DNA of 64,000 nt from Paulownia fortunei (lineage: Eukaryota; Streptophyta; Magnoliopsida; Lamiales; Paulowniaceae): NCBI GenBank assembly GCA_019321725.1, contig CM033122.1, positions 15,092,274-15,156,273 on the forward strand, written 5' to 3'. The first letter of the stretch is position 1; each line of letters begins with the position of its first letter. Of this stretch, positions 38,254 through 50,426 are shown in pieces. The notes under the pieces are model-generated. The model was not told the origin of the DNA, did no database searches, and saw nothing but the letters and a program-made list of their open reading frames with translations. Both the position numbers and the translations under genes were made by a program.

Positions 38254-38487
38254 ATGGGACTACGGACCCTGCTGGAGGGCTGCCTGCTTCTTGCAAATGC
38301 ACTAGCCATAATAAATGAAGATCGATTCCTTTCCCCTAGAGGGTGGAGCTTCCAAGAGTATTCTGGGATTAAGAGAAACTCATTTAAAGGGCAGATTCTT
38401 GGGCTTATATACGCAACTCATTACTTAAGAGTTCCTCTTATACTTCTCAATTTGCTTTGCGTAGTTGTAAAACTGGTTTCTGGTTGA
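38254..38487 (+). CDS. YOS1/IER3IP1-like small membrane protein
   Basis: A 77-aa single-exon coding sequence starting M-G-L-R-T-L-L-E-G-C-L-L-L-A-N-A-L-A-I and ending in V-V-V-K-L-V-S-G. Yeast Yos1 and animal IER3IP1 are about 80-aa ER/Golgi membrane proteins needed for COPII vesicle transport. The whole length matches: N-terminal hydrophobic segment (about 5-20), conserved N-E-D-R-F-L-x-P-R-G-W-S (about 22-33), G-Q-I-L-G-L-I-Y-A-T-H-Y-L-R-V-P (about 46-61), C-terminal hydrophobic helix. The open frame extends upstream to 38143, but the internal ATG at 38254 gives the family's conserved N-terminus. An acceptor-like tttgcaaaag lies at about 38220, so the leader may be spliced. No defects seen. 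Confidence 0.93.
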   Translation: MGLRTLLEGCLLLANALAIINEDRFLSPRGWSFQEYSGIKRNSFKGQILGLIYATHYLRVPLILLNLLCVVVKLVSG

Positions 38488-41424
38488 TGTTGCTTGGGTA
38501 ACTCTGTTTCAAGGGCTTGTTTTGCTTGACTTAATCTCTTTATTTCAACATTCAAGTGGATTAAGGTAATATTTAATAGCTGATTGAAGACCATATCAAA
38601 ATTATTGCACAAGTCTTTGATATCTCTTACGCAAATGAGGTCATTTTTCTGGCTACTCAAGTAGGCTGATTAATTAGTAATTGAAGCATTAAGCCTTCAC
38701 TTGATGTCATTTTTCTGATGTTTGCTCTGTGGTTGCATGGTAATTTATTGAAAATAAACATTTGCTTGTTACGTGCCAACCTCACTGCACTGTCGGATGG
38801 AATATTCATGGTCGAGTTCTTTTGGCCACTTATTACAAATGCAATTTTGTGGCTAATCCCTACGTAAAATATCCTACTTCATACAGAATAGATTGAATCT
38901 TTGCAAAAACCTTGTCATTTTCAATCTAGACAATTTAGAACTGATCTGCAGTTGTGTTAACTTACTAATTTCATTTGTTCAAAGTTTGATTGATGTGGAT
39001 GGATTATTTGAGTTACTTGATCATGATCTCTTCTGTGCATAACTTGAAATTTATAAATTTTTTGAATTGTATGAATCGATTCACAATTATTTCCGTATAC
39101 TATTTCTATGACTTCTACGCAGACTCATTATTTTCATTTTTGATACACAATGGTGGAATGCCTTCTTACAGCTGTACAAAAATCACAATATGCAGTGCAT
39201 GCTTTTCATAACTACACTAATTGCATTATTTCTCTTCTTTCTATTGTTTGAAGTTGCGTATCACTAAAGTGGTTTTTCTCTTTTGATCTAAACTTACAAA
39301 GAACTCCAGAGGCTAGATGCTATGATCTGCATCTCTAATTTGCATCGTTCTCTAGCAAAGTAGCATGTAGAGGCACTGACTGATTATGTACAACCTTGCT
39401 CTTTTCTCCTTCAGATCCTCACATCTTGGCACCCAAGTTCTGCCCTTCCTTTGCTGAGGTGAAACAGACTTTTCCATGGGTATAGATTCTTTTTCTAGTT
39501 CTCTTTCTCTGCTACAGTAACTTTGCCTTGTGTGAAAATTGTAAGAGTTCTTTTGTAAGTTCACTACTCAGTTTCAGTTTATTGAGTTGAAAGTCTAAAG
39601 ACTGCTGGGAATTGCACTTTTGGCTGTGAACCAGGGGCCCTGTTTCCTGTTTTGAAGGGCTCTTTTTAGCAAGGTGTCCATTTAACCTGTTTCCTGATTA
39701 ATTGCTTCCTTGGTTTTCATTTTTTTGGGGCTTACTTGAATTTATTACTGTAAGGGGGCCACACTGCTGCTGATACGTTGACTAAAACAGTTTTATAACA
39801 CAGTTCACACCAGAATCTTGGAGGAGATAGGTTAATCCAACTTCAGTATATTTTTCTGGGCTATTTTTGTTGAAGAGTTGCGCTGAAGGTACTCATAAAA
39901 GCCCAAAAACATGTTCTCCATATATTTGCCTCAATTCCTTTCGGTGCTAGATAATGTAGAACCAAATTTGCACATTTCATGCTTGATTATTGAGGATTAT
40001 ATGCTTTGATCTTTCAGTGACTATACCATGCCTGTTTTTGCATTTCATTCATCTGGTTTTCCATGTTGCTTCTTAGTCCTGGGAAATGAGGAAGAAGAAT
40101 AGAAAATAGATAGCAGATTTCAACTTGTCTTTTCCTCCTATTTCTTGTTCCACCTGGCTTGGTTCTGTGCTTGAAAGCTCCAATGATGAAGTTAACATTC
40201 TATATCGTTCCAATTTCTGAATTGCTCTACCATTTGTAGTGCTCTAAGTGGAGTTGAAGGGACAACTGAGGAGCTTGCACACAAAATTTGCTTATACCTA
40301 GTGTTAACCGTTGTGAACCATGATGATTCTTCTATGTTAGCAGAATGTCACTGTGGACATGGTATCATAGTGATTGTTTTGATGAGAAAACACTGGGTGT
40401 AGGTATATAGTCATTTATGCTGCTTCTTGTTTCTTTCCTATGTTTTTGAATAAAACTCTATTTTTTCCACTTTTCCTGGGGGTATGTCCCTTTCAAATTA
40501 GGGTTCTCTTCCCTGTTGCTTAAATTAGATGAAATTCTTAGAAACTACAATTGTTGTATCCTTTTATTTTTTTTTTTGGTGGGAGGCGGGGTGCGGTGGG
40601 AATTTTTTCATTGAAAGGTCTTGATGATATTTTATTGAGATCAAGTATTTAAAATCAGTATATATTTAGATCTGAACGGCTGACATATATGAAAATAGGA
40701 TCCAATCAAACAAACAAAAGTTTGTTCACTCAAAAACAAACACAAGAATAGACGAAAGCATTTTGGAGACATTGAGAACGTCTGATTGGGTGCTACCTGT
40801 CCTTGACTGCACTCCATTTGGTTTCATTTGAGGAAGTGGTGTAAGAAATATTTTCCTTCATTTAAGGAAACGATTTAAGATTGTCTTTAGAAAAAGAAAA
40901 CGAAATGTGTGAAAATGTCAAAAATAGTAAAAAGAAAGGTGTTATATATAATATATTTGTTGATAATGCCAAAGCAGAAATCCTTAATCCCAGAGCAAAG
41001 TTACTGAACTTTCCTTTCTGCCCTTCTTGGCAATCCTTCTTTAATATTGGATGCTTTCTCCATTTTTAATGACCATAAGGAAAAGAATGAATTGTTTATA
41101 TTTTTATATTAACTGCCGAGTCTCTTTCGTTTTTAGCAAAAAACAATTTGATTCCAAATATACATAGTTTTATATTTATATTTACAAATCCAAAACGATT
41201 TTAGACCTTTCCACACCTTTTTGAGATCATATATACTTTTTCGTAATTTTATCATATGTTTTTGGGTGGTACGACATTTAGGGACCGAACTGCCAATGCA
41301 TTCAGCACGAGAACGCCTTCAATAGTGGCCATTCTCTGATGGCAAAAGGACTTGAAGAATGAAGATTTTCTCAATTGTCGATTAAATATAAAATGAAAAG
41401 TTGATTCCCATTTTTATTTTCTTA
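38488..41424. other. 3' flank of the YOS1-like gene and intergenic DNA
   Basis: The base composition up to about 40500 is less extreme than in true intergenic parts, so it may include 3' untranslated or noncoding transcribed sequence. I find no frame with recognisable domains on either strand. The minus-strand frame 39564-39352 looks like chance. Confidence 0.4.
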
Positions 41425-41907
41425 GAGCATCTTCAATCCCAATTTAAATTTTGTATGTGTAGTATATATATTCTTAATTTATCCTTAAAATTGTTCTACT
41501 CTCAATTTTAATTCCATTTGTATCATATAATATATATTTAATTAATTTATAATTTAATTTTATTTATTCAATTTTAATTTTTTTATTATTTTGCAATAAC
41601 ATTTGTATAGATTAATTGTCATAATTGACAAATAATTAACATTTATAATAATAAATAATAATAAATAAATATATTGGAATAACATTACTTGCATAAAATA
41701 CAAAAGTAAAATGCAACATAAATATTAAAAATTAAAATTTAAAAAATAAAATACTACATAAAATTAATTTAATAGTTTGGTAAATTATTTTCGAGTAGAT
41801 TATTTTTGAGTCGTACAAGATCATCAAAATATTGACCAAAGAAACCAAAGCTACTTTGAGATCATTGGTTATGTTGTTGAGTTCTTTTTTGCATAATTTT
41901 TGATTGT

Positions 41908-42159
41908 TTATTTTGAAAAAAACTCACATAAATTCGGATCATTTATAAATTTTAAATTTTTTAATAAAATTTTATTTTTCTCTCGATATTCTACCATGAC
42001 CAATTTTGTTGACTCATTTTGAGTTTGGATCATCTGGATTTGATAAAATTGTTGTTTATCATCACTTCCGAAGTTCAGTGACTTGTTGATGTTGTTGTCT
42101 GATAGTTTTAAGAAATTTTGTGCTTTCTTTCTCGTTATTATGTACAATATGATAATCAA
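41908..42159 (-). pseudogene. Harbinger accessory-protein remnant (Myb/NAM-associated type), tentative
   Basis: An 83-aa K/N-rich frame starting from a non-anchored position and running opposite to the transposase remnant. Harbinger elements carry a divergent second gene for a Myb-like DNA-binding protein, and position and lysine-rich composition fit. No Myb repeat is visible, so the call is contextual. Confidence 0.4.
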
Positions 42160-42212
42160 GGATAAACACGATATTGATGCATTGATCCATGATTAGATGG
42201 AAGAGCGCAACT

Positions 42213-42368
42213 CTGGAAGTTGAGATGATTATAGATGAAAATAATCGCTTTCAAGATTTTTTTGCTTTACATAGACAAATTAAAAATAAAGATGCTGACT
42301 TTGCACTTCAAGATACATTAATTGATCATTTGTGTGGAATGAATATACTAATTTTGAGAATTAAATAA
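42213..42368 (+). pseudogene. Harbinger transposase C-terminal remnant
   Basis: Encodes R-F-Q-D-F-F-A-L-H-R-Q-I-K-N-K-D-A, then a D-F-A-L-Q-D-T-L-I-D-H-L-C segment. This matches the conserved tail of plant PIF/Harbinger nucleases, an F-x-x-F-L-x-x-H-R-x-I-R-D-R-x-x-H-x-x-L-Q-x-D-L-I-E-H-like region. The catalytic DDE part is missing. Confidence 0.7.
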
Positions 42369-42816
42369 TTAAAATGTATTAGTCTTTATATTTATTTTGT
42401 GAAAGTTTTTTTCTTCTACATGGTGTGTAATGTAGTATTTTTCTTTAATTGATATACTTATTTTTGTAATATAATCAACAAATGTAATATTAATTATATG
42501 TAATTTTTTTATTTAGTAGAATTAATAGTAATAAAATATAAATAATTAAATAATTTTATAAAAAATAAATAAGTGATAATTAAGAAATAAAAAGAATAAG
42601 AATAAAATATTCATTTGGTATAAAATTTGGTACAGTGATTGGAGATAATATAGACCAAATTATACCAAAATACCAAATTTGGTGTAAAATTAATACCAAA
42701 TTTGATACAATGGGTTGGAGATGATTTTAGCCATACTTAGACCCGACCACGGCCGGGTTTGAATCGGATCCGGCCCGTGACCGGCCCGTGGTCAATGGAT
42801 TAGAACTCGTTGATCA

Positions 42817-42888
42817 CGGTTCACATGTTTTGAACTTGTGACCTCCAAATTATTAATAGAACACTCTAACCAATTGAGCTAATGGACC
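42817..42888 (-). repeat. tRNA-Ile-derived SINE head or tRNA pseudogene
   Basis: On the minus strand a tRNA-Ile(AAU)-like sequence has A box TTAGCTCAATTGGTTAGAG, an anticodon-loop-like TTAATAA and a B box GGTCACAAGTTCAAAAC. The 5' acceptor half (GGTCCAT) has no pairing partner, so it is not a working tRNA. The downstream body on the minus strand (about 42740-42816) carries a GC-rich gggccggtcacgggcc stretch. An intact 3' end was not defined. Confidence 0.65.
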
Positions 42889-44301
42889 ATATGTTTATAA
42901 TTTTGAATAAGTGCATAAATAAGTCTCATGATTTATTTTTTCATTTTTTTCCCCTCAAATTGCTTGTCTTGTTTTTGAAAATCGATATAATTGGTGTTGT
43001 GTCAAATTTAATTAATTAGTTTCACCAAATTACAAATTAAGTCCTATATTTAAGCATTTTATATTTCATCTTAATAATAAGTAAAGTTTTTAAAAATTAT
43101 CTAATGATGCTACTTTATAATAAGTAAATTTATAATTTTTTAAAAATATTTAATAATGTTTACAATATTTACTGTTTATTCCCCAACTTCTCATTTTATA
43201 TTATTAAATTGTTGTAATGTTTGATCGATTTTATATGATAACATTAACTCCAAAAATCAAAATTTAGTAAATTGTGTTTTATCAATACAATATAAATGAA
43301 AAAAATTATTTTTTAGAAATTTTGTAAATTAATTTAGTCACTTTTATTTTGGATCATATGCTTAAATTTTAGCTATTTTTTTTTTTCAAATTTAAATTAT
43401 ATTTTTTTCATTAAGTTCAAAAAGTAACAATATTTTTTGTAAATTTAAGTTAATTTTTTTTTTAAAAAAATAAAATAAAATATAAAGGTCGGAATCGAAA
43501 TCGAAACTGGAATTGGCAGTTCCAGAACCCAGATCATAACCGGTCTTGACGGTTAAAGTTAAGGATCGGAATTTTCTTAAATCGTTGAATCGACAATTCC
43601 GAAACATAATTGACGATTTTTGAATCGTGGTCAAATCTAGCCATACTCTTTTGTGCTGAATCACTTGCTAGCTATTATTGTTTTTCAGCCACTCCTTACA
43701 TTGAAAATTATTTGTAATATCATATTTGTTATATGAATAAAGTGCAATTATTTCGTATCAAAACTAACTGAAAGTGAAGAACTCGTATAAAAAAATGAAA
43801 ATGTGTTTGAATCGTTAGTTTTTATTATTTTCAAATATATATATACCTCTAATTGTTAATAATAATGAACTAATTATATTATTTGTTGTTATTAAGTGTG
43901 AACAAATTATTATAGGGAAAAAAAGAGAAACCTCACAATTAAAAACTTAATGAATGCCAAGTTTATATGTACTATTTAATATTTTATTTCGAATATTCTT
44001 TTTGGTAATACAGAGAATCATCATGACATGAGAAAGCCAAAGCCTCCTTTTGGAGAACACTTTTTCTTAATTTGAGTACAGGAGATTCCCCGAAATCAAT
44101 AAATAAATGGTATTGATTTAAAACGAATAAGAAAAACATGTAATTACAATAATATAATTACAAAAAAAGTGAAAATTAATCTTTAAAAAAAATCTTAAAC
44201 ATAGTGGACATCAAAGTAAGACCTTTACTAAAATTAAACCACATTTATTTCAATTCGCCGGCCTGTCTTCTTGCTTCATTCACCTCTGCAAACGCTTCTC
44301 G
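42889..44301. other. AT-rich intergenic DNA upstream of trehalase
   Basis: No gene found. Bases about 43487-43640 hold a repeat-like stretch with ggaatcgaaatcgaaactgg and aaccggtcttgacggtt, typical of decayed plant hAT-like or retro-element debris. The remainder is low-complexity AT sequence. Confidence 0.5.
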
Positions 44302-44320
44302 CCCCCCCCCCCCCCTCCCC
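44302..44320. repeat. Poly-C tract in the trehalase promoter
   Basis: Fourteen C, one T, then four C; it stands out sharply in AT-rich DNA. It lies about 95 bases upstream of the trehalase ATG. Confidence 0.9.
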
Positions 44321-44346
44321 ACACAACAATATACATACACACAGTC

Positions 44347-44364
44347 TATATATATATATATATA
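44347..44364 (+). promoter_or_regulatory. TA repeat, probable TATA box of the trehalase gene
   Basis: A run of nine TA units lies about 50 bases before the ATG at 44413. A start of transcription about 30 bases downstream would leave a very short leader. As a TA microsatellite it is expected to vary in length between individuals. Confidence 0.5.
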
Positions 44365-44366
44365 AC

Positions 44367-44420
44367 ATGGGACCATGCCATCCCACCAACCATCCGCAGC
44401 CCATATTCAAAAATGGATAG
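44367..44420 (+). other. Possible upstream ORF overlapping the trehalase start codon
   Basis: ATG at 44367 opens a 17-codon frame whose stop (TAG, 44418-44420) lies just past the trehalase ATG, in another frame. If transcription starts upstream of 44367 it could reduce trehalase translation. If the TA run is the TATA box, most transcripts would lack it. Confidence 0.3.
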
Positions 44421-47400
44421 AAACACATTATTCAATCTGATTATCACCAGTCTGTTAATTTTCTCATTCTCAGCAGTGATCATGAGCAATTCTATTGTCA
44501 CAGCAGATGCATGCACCCCGAAAGACTCGGGCCCTGTAGTTCCCACGACTCCTCTGGTCACCTTTCTCGAACGAGTCCAAGAAACGGCTCTAGAAACTTA
44601 TGGGCACAAGGGCTTCGATCCAAAACTGTACGTGGACCTGTCACTGAAGCAAAACCTCTCAACCACAGTCGAAGCCTTTGACAAGCTTCCAAGAACCGAG
44701 AATGGTTCGGTTTCGGTTGAAGAGCTGAATGGTTTTGTGGATAAGTATTTGGGTGGTGCAGAGGAGGATTTGGTGTATGTGCACCCGGTTGACTTTGTGG
44801 CAGAGCCCGAAGACTTTTTGCCTAAAGTGAAGAGCCCGGAGGTGAAGGCTTGGGCTTTGGAGGTGCATAAGCTTTGGAAGAATTTGAGTAGGAAAGTTTC
44901 GGGCCGGGTTCTTGAGAAGCCCGATTTTTACACTCTGCTGCCTTTGAAGAGCCCGGTTATGATCCCAGGTTCGAGGTTCAGGGAGGTTTATTATTGGGAT
45001 TCTTATTGGGTGATCAGGTTGGTTTTTTTTAATCCTGCTTGTTTGTGTTGATAATTTAACTGTGTTCTTGATTTGCTGCTGCTGATGAGGACTTGATCAC
45101 AAGTATGATGAACTCATGAATGTATCCCCATCAGTTGATTTTGACTTGAAAATTCAATTTTTTATGTATTAGTTGGTGAAACTTCTGACTGAAAGTCTAC
45201 TTTCTTGCTAAAGAACATTGATTGTCAGGATATTTTATGATTAAATAGAGAATAGTTTTACTCCATGATGTAAGGGTCACGAGACCTTTACTTTTGGTGA
45301 CTTTGACTGATCAATTTGTGCTAAGAAATGGAGCTTGAATAAAATTGGACTATTGATGATCAAATTTTGACATGTTGAAATTGGTAATATAGGGCTAGAG
45401 AGGTCTTGCCAAACTGGTAATATTGAGATCCAAGAGTTGGGTTCAAGTTCCAATTATGTCCAAGTATTAGACCACTTTCCTAGTAGGTTCTAGTTTATTT
45501 CCTTTAGATGTATGCTTTGATTTGGAATTATTGATTGTACATAATCAGCATTTGATATCTTGATGTACTGAATGACGTGATTGATCTTTTTTATGAAGAA
45601 ACAAAAAATGGTAATGAAGAATACCTGTTATAATTTTATTTTTTTCGAGCTGATTTGTGGAATTCCTTTTTTCTATTATCACTTTTGGTTGGGCACATCT
45701 AAGAGAAGTATATTGTGATACAGGGGATTGTTAGCAAGTAAAATGTATGAGACGGCAAAAGGGATTGTATATAATCTCATTTCTCTCATAGATGAATTCG
45801 GTTATGTTCTCAATGGTGCAAGGGCATATTACACTAATAGGAGGTAACTGCTGTTCGAAATTTCCAATTTACAAGTTACGATCATCATATGTCTCAGCCT
45901 CTATGTATACCTCCTGTCATAGGTTACTAAATGCATGGTGCACCTGCCTCTTCAATTACAGGCTGCGCCCATAACATATTGAACTTGTTTTTTAAGATGC
46001 CAATGATAATTGATTTTGTAAAAGCTTCTTCTGAAGAGCCTTTCCTCAATTGATGACACTTTAATCTTTAAGAAAACCCATGCTTTATTGTAGGATATGA
46101 CTTTTTATTGTTTGATAATGATGAGAATGATAGCTTCACCAAGATCATTAATTTAAGAAATACTATAATTCTTTCTAAGTGCTTAAAGCTTCGCGTGAAT
46201 AACATTGGAAATGCTATCAAACATAACTTTGTCTGATCCTGTAATTTGAGAGTGGAGGTCACTGATTATTTTTTCTTCCGGGCTCTTATGCCATGCTAGT
46301 TTCTCAAGATGTAGATGTGATATCCTTGTTATGCTCTCAACCTCCTATAACTTGTTGAAGCTGAATTCAGAGTTCTTGCGACATTCACAGCCAACCTCCT
46401 CTGCTGAGCTCAATGGTATCAGATATATACAATCGGACAGGCGACAAGGACTTGGTTATTAAATCGCTTCCTGCATTGCTGAAGGAGCATGAATTTTGGA
46501 ATTCAGGTAATAAAGAATCTTTCTCCGGTTATCTGCTGTATCAATCGTACTCTGACTTTGGTGGTTATTTCATTTTGTTATACAATTTTTAAATTGTTAA
46601 CTCATGCACATCTTTCTCATGCTCGCACATTGTGGTTCACTCTATTGATGGGAGTGTGCGTGTGTGTGTCTGTGTGTGTGTGTGTAAATGGAAGATTTAT
46701 TTGCTCATTTTGTTCAATAATTTCTTTCTTGAAGGGATGCATAAGGTGATCATTCAGGGTGCTGATGGTTCAAATCACACTTTAAGTCGATACTACGCTA
46801 TGTGGAATCAACCAAGGCCAGAGTCGTCAACTACTGTACAACTATTATCTAACTGATCTTATTTCAGAAAGTGGTTAAGAATTTCAGGTCTAGGATGATA
46901 ATTATGTTTTTCATTTCTTAAACCTAAACTCATCCTTGCAGGACAGGGAAACAGCTTCCAAACTCCCAAATAACTGTGCTAAAACGCAACTATACCGTGA
47001 ACTGGCATCTGCTGCTGAATCTGGGTGGGATTTCAGTACCAGATGGATGAGGTAGCATAATCTCCTAATCAGAAATCATTATATTTCTTTTCCATAATAT
47101 TATGTTGCTTTTCTCAATTATGTATTGTGGTTTACCAGTCCTTTTGAACAATTGTCAATTATGTTAAGATCCATAGCTCAAGATTACATTCACACAACGA
47201 AGCATTCGAACCCTATACCATTGATGCTGAGATAATCTACATGAAGTCTAAAATAACCATGTTCTGGATCAAAAGTCTGTCCATGATTCTGTTCCAATTT
47301 TTTGGTTGCATATTGGACATTGGTATGTTGATCTTGTAACTTTTCAGGAATGAATCTAATCTAGCAACATTAGCTACAACATCAATTATACCTGTGGACT

Positions 47401-48977
47401 TGAATGCATTTGTTCTGAAGGTAAGATTAAGAAACTTCCCATATTTATTGATCCATTAACTTGTTTTCATCACATCTGTTGTGTGCTATTATGCTTTTGG
47501 TCCAGATGGAACTCGACATAACCTCTTTGGCAAATGCAATTGGAGATGATACCACAGCTGAACGCTTTAGAGAAGCTTCTCGGGCTAGAAAAAAGGCCAT
47601 AACTTCTATTTTCTGGAACGCAGAAATGCGACAGTGGTGTGATTACTGGTTGAGCGATTCCAACTCATCAAAGGTGATGTCTCAGAGCTTAGCTTGAGAT
47701 GTATACCTACCTTGCTAGAAACTAGTTTTCTGTTCCTGATCTTTGTTTGGGCTTCAGGATGTTTATACATGGAACGCTTCAAGCCAGAATCAGAAAGTAT
47801 TTGCCTCAAACTTCATTCCCTTGTGGATCCAGCTGTTTAATTCAGGTTTTACGTGTTCAAAATCTCTGATGTGTTATTTCCAAGTACTACCGTCATGCAT
47901 GGAGAAGCATAGGCTGAAAATTTAATTATTGAATTATTCGTGGACAAGTACTTGCGTATTTAGAGTGTTAATATAAGAAACTTGATTTGTTCTTTGTTTT
48001 GGTACAACACTTTCTTGCTTCATGATTCCATCGCACAAAATATGTTTCATGTATTAACCAAGTATAATGAAATGCTTTAATACTTTGCATACATGAAGAT
48101 GTCAAGATGGTGGATGAAGTTGTCCAAGGTCTCCAAAATTCAGGTCTGGTCTGTCCAGCCGGGATTGCGACTTCTTTGACAAACTCAGGACAACAATGGT
48201 AAGTCAGTTTAACACTTTCCTCGACTTGATAATAATGCTTGAAGATTTGTGACTCTGAATGGGATGTGAGGAGAATGTTAAGACATCATGCCACATTCTC
48301 GACCTGAATATCTGATTTATATACTTCAAGGTTTTATTCTTACACATCTTTTTCAGGGATTTTCCTAATGGTTGGGCCCCTCTCCAACACATGATTGTTG
48401 AAGGCCTTGTAAGGTCTGGGTCAGAACAAGCAAGATGTGTTGCAGAAGATATTGCTGTGAAGTGGATCAGGACAAACTATTTGGCTTATAAGAAAACAGG
48501 AGCAATGCATGAAAAATACACCGTAGAAAAATGTGGAGTCTATGGAGGGGGCGGTGAATATGCACCCCAAGTAAGTAATGTTGATTTAAACATATAATGT
48601 TCACATTAGTTGATAACTATTTCTAAGTTGCTCATAGAGAGGAAGTACTTATTCTTATCAAAATCTAGCAGTTATACTGTAAATTGGTCATAAATTGTTT
48701 GATCAGCTGAAAGCATTTTGGGCAACTTAAAAGCTATATATTAACCAAACTTGCATATTCTTTTTCATAGAAGCTTTAGGTCTTGCTGTATTCAGCATTG
48801 ATTCATTTCTTGTTGATGTATTAACAGAGGGAATTTAAACCATGATTTCTTCCTACTTAGTTTAATCTGCTTTTCTATGCTGCTGAGCAGACGGGATTTG
48901 GCTGGTCGAATGGAGTCGTATTAGCTTTCTTGGAGGAATTTGGATGGCCGAAAGACCTAAAGCTTGACTGTCCTTAA
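44413..48977 (+). CDS. TRE1: Trehalase (alpha,alpha-trehalose glucohydrolase, GH37)
   Basis: Hydrolyses trehalose to two glucose molecules; in plants it is usually single-copy and located at the cell surface. Exons (GT-AG, in phase): 44413-45017, 45724-45843, 46391-46506, 46735-46835, 46942-47051, 47348-47420, 47506-47673, 47758-47845, 48099-48198, 48357-48570, 48891-48977. Product: 593 aa, normal length. A hydrophobic N-terminal segment (about residues 7-27) fits a signal anchor, as in Arabidopsis TRE1. Both trehalase signatures are present: P-G-S-R-F-R-E-V-Y-Y-W-D-S-Y (185-198) and Q-W-D-F-P-N-G-W-A-P (493-502). By comparison with the E. coli enzyme, the catalytic acid is Asp344 in E-S-G-W-D-F and the base Glu561 in G-G-G-G-E-Y. 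All key residues are intact. The start is the first in-frame ATG. The promoter side carries a TA run and a poly-C tract, and intron 1 a SINE-like sequence. Confidence 0.96.
45391..45520 (+). repeat. tRNA-derived SINE-like sequence in trehalase intron 1
   Basis: An A-box-like TTGCCAAACTGG (45406-45417) is followed 34 bases later by a B-box-like GGTTCAAGTTC (45440-45450), the layout of a Pol III promoter, in a GC-richer island within the AT-rich intron. The 3' end and any target duplication were not identified. Confidence 0.35.
46650..46685 (+). repeat. (TG)n microsatellite in trehalase intron 3
   Basis: Interrupted TG run (gtgtgcgtgtgtgtgtctgt followed by further TG units) between exons 46391-46506 and 46735-46835. 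It lies about 50 bases before the acceptor. Confidence 0.9.
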
Positions 48978-49966
48978 ACAAGAAGAACAAAGCTCTAGAT
49001 CCAATCTGCAAGGTCAGTTTTAAGGTACTTTCAATGTATCAAGGAAAAGCCTATCCTTAGAACAGGGTAATTTTGTAGCTCAATTCGACCTGTAAAATCA
49101 GTATAGTGAGTTATTCCACAGCAAGAGGAGGTTCTGGGGATACAGTAAATACGCAAAACGTCGATTACATGAACTTCTTTACTTGCACAATAAGATAGTT
49201 TAATTCACTTCTGTTATTTCATTGTAATTGCAGCAATGAGATTTGAAAGTACTGATGACAATGTCATTAAGCAGTGCATGACTGTAATAATATGATATCT
49301 GATCTTATTGGAAGACTGCAGCCTGAACAAAAACCGTCTTTTCTTTTCCCTTGTTTATAATTTTGTGCGGTCGAGAGAGTGACTACGACGTACATTGACA
49401 AGCTTGCTGATTCTTTTCTCCTCCATAATTCGCATGCATCTTGTTTCATGCTGCCATGTAGAATTTTTCTTCTTCAAAAATCCATTTTTATCTCTTAAAA
49501 TAAAAACACATTTGGTAAGTGTATATTGGAGGAATAATTTTATTGTATCAATTCAAATATATATATATATATTTATAGATCTCAATCATTACAAGAATAA
49601 ATAATATATGTTTACAATTTCTAATCATTATTTTAATATAAGAACATGTTTTTCAATTATTATTTTAACATAATAATATAAAATATTATAAAAATTTGAT
49701 GTGACATTACTAAATTTTTATACACATCTACAATATAGAATGTCGAAAATGGTTCATTCTAATGCGTTTTTCATGAAAATTAGCAATGACGTTTTTTTGA
49801 TTGTTCTGTGATGTTTGAGGCTGGAGATAAGCAGTCATAGATACATGGAATCTATATTAGTAAATTTGTTTCTTTTGTTTGTTTTATCACTTAATTTAGC
49901 ATTTCTTAGCTTCATAGATAGAGGTTCATATATTTCTTAGTGAAGAAATATAAACGCAGTTGCACA
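48978..49966. other. Trehalase 3' flank and intergenic DNA
   Basis: The first 250-300 bases are probably 3' untranslated sequence. After about 49500 it turns into AT-rich repeat-like DNA with a TA run at about 49558-49572. No gene seen. Confidence 0.5.
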
Positions 49967-50426
49967 TTGGGTGTTCATTTTTCAGTAAATTGAATGAATG
50001 GAATTCAAATCGAAAATTTAATACGTATATTTGTTTTGATTATTCAAATTTAATTTTTATAAAAACTTGATATTCGATTTGATTTTGATCAAACGGTACT
50101 GAATATTGAATTTTTATTTCTATATAATTTTATAGATAATTTTTGTATATGTATTTATATATCTATTGTTTATTTTTATACCATTTTTATTTTTATTTAT
50201 AATAAATAAAAATATGACTATGATTTAAATATATATTTTTAATTATTATTTATTTTAAAAAATTGGATAACCAAAATTTTGAACCCAAATACCAAAAAGA
50301 AATTTGGTAGTAATCGAACCGAATTGATTGATTTGGTTCGGTATTCGGTATGACACTTTGGTGCTTCATTCAATTTGCCGAAGTTTCAGTTTGATTTGAT
50401 TCAATTTTATTGAATGAACACCCCTA
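49967..50426. mobile_element. hAT-like MITE
   Basis: The left end ttgggtgttcattt and the reverse complement of the right end, taggggtgttcatt, form short inverted termini. The flanking 8-mers GTTGCACA (49959-49966) and TTTGCATA (50427-50434) agree at six of eight positions, fitting an aged hAT target duplication. The 460-bp body has no transposase and is rich in ttcggtattcgg/ccgaat motifs. Confidence 0.65.

Larger units (their letters stand above)
41425..42726. mobile_element. Decayed PIF/Harbinger transposon
   Basis: The left end gagcatcttcaatcccaat and the reverse complement of the right end, aatcatctccaacccattg, form imperfect inverted termini. Both are flanked by TTA (41422-41424 and 42727-42729), the target preference of PIF/Harbinger. 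Inside are a plus-strand transposase C-terminal remnant and a minus-strand second frame, matching the two-gene plan of this superfamily. At 1302 bp it is internally deleted and cannot be autonomous. Confidence 0.75.
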
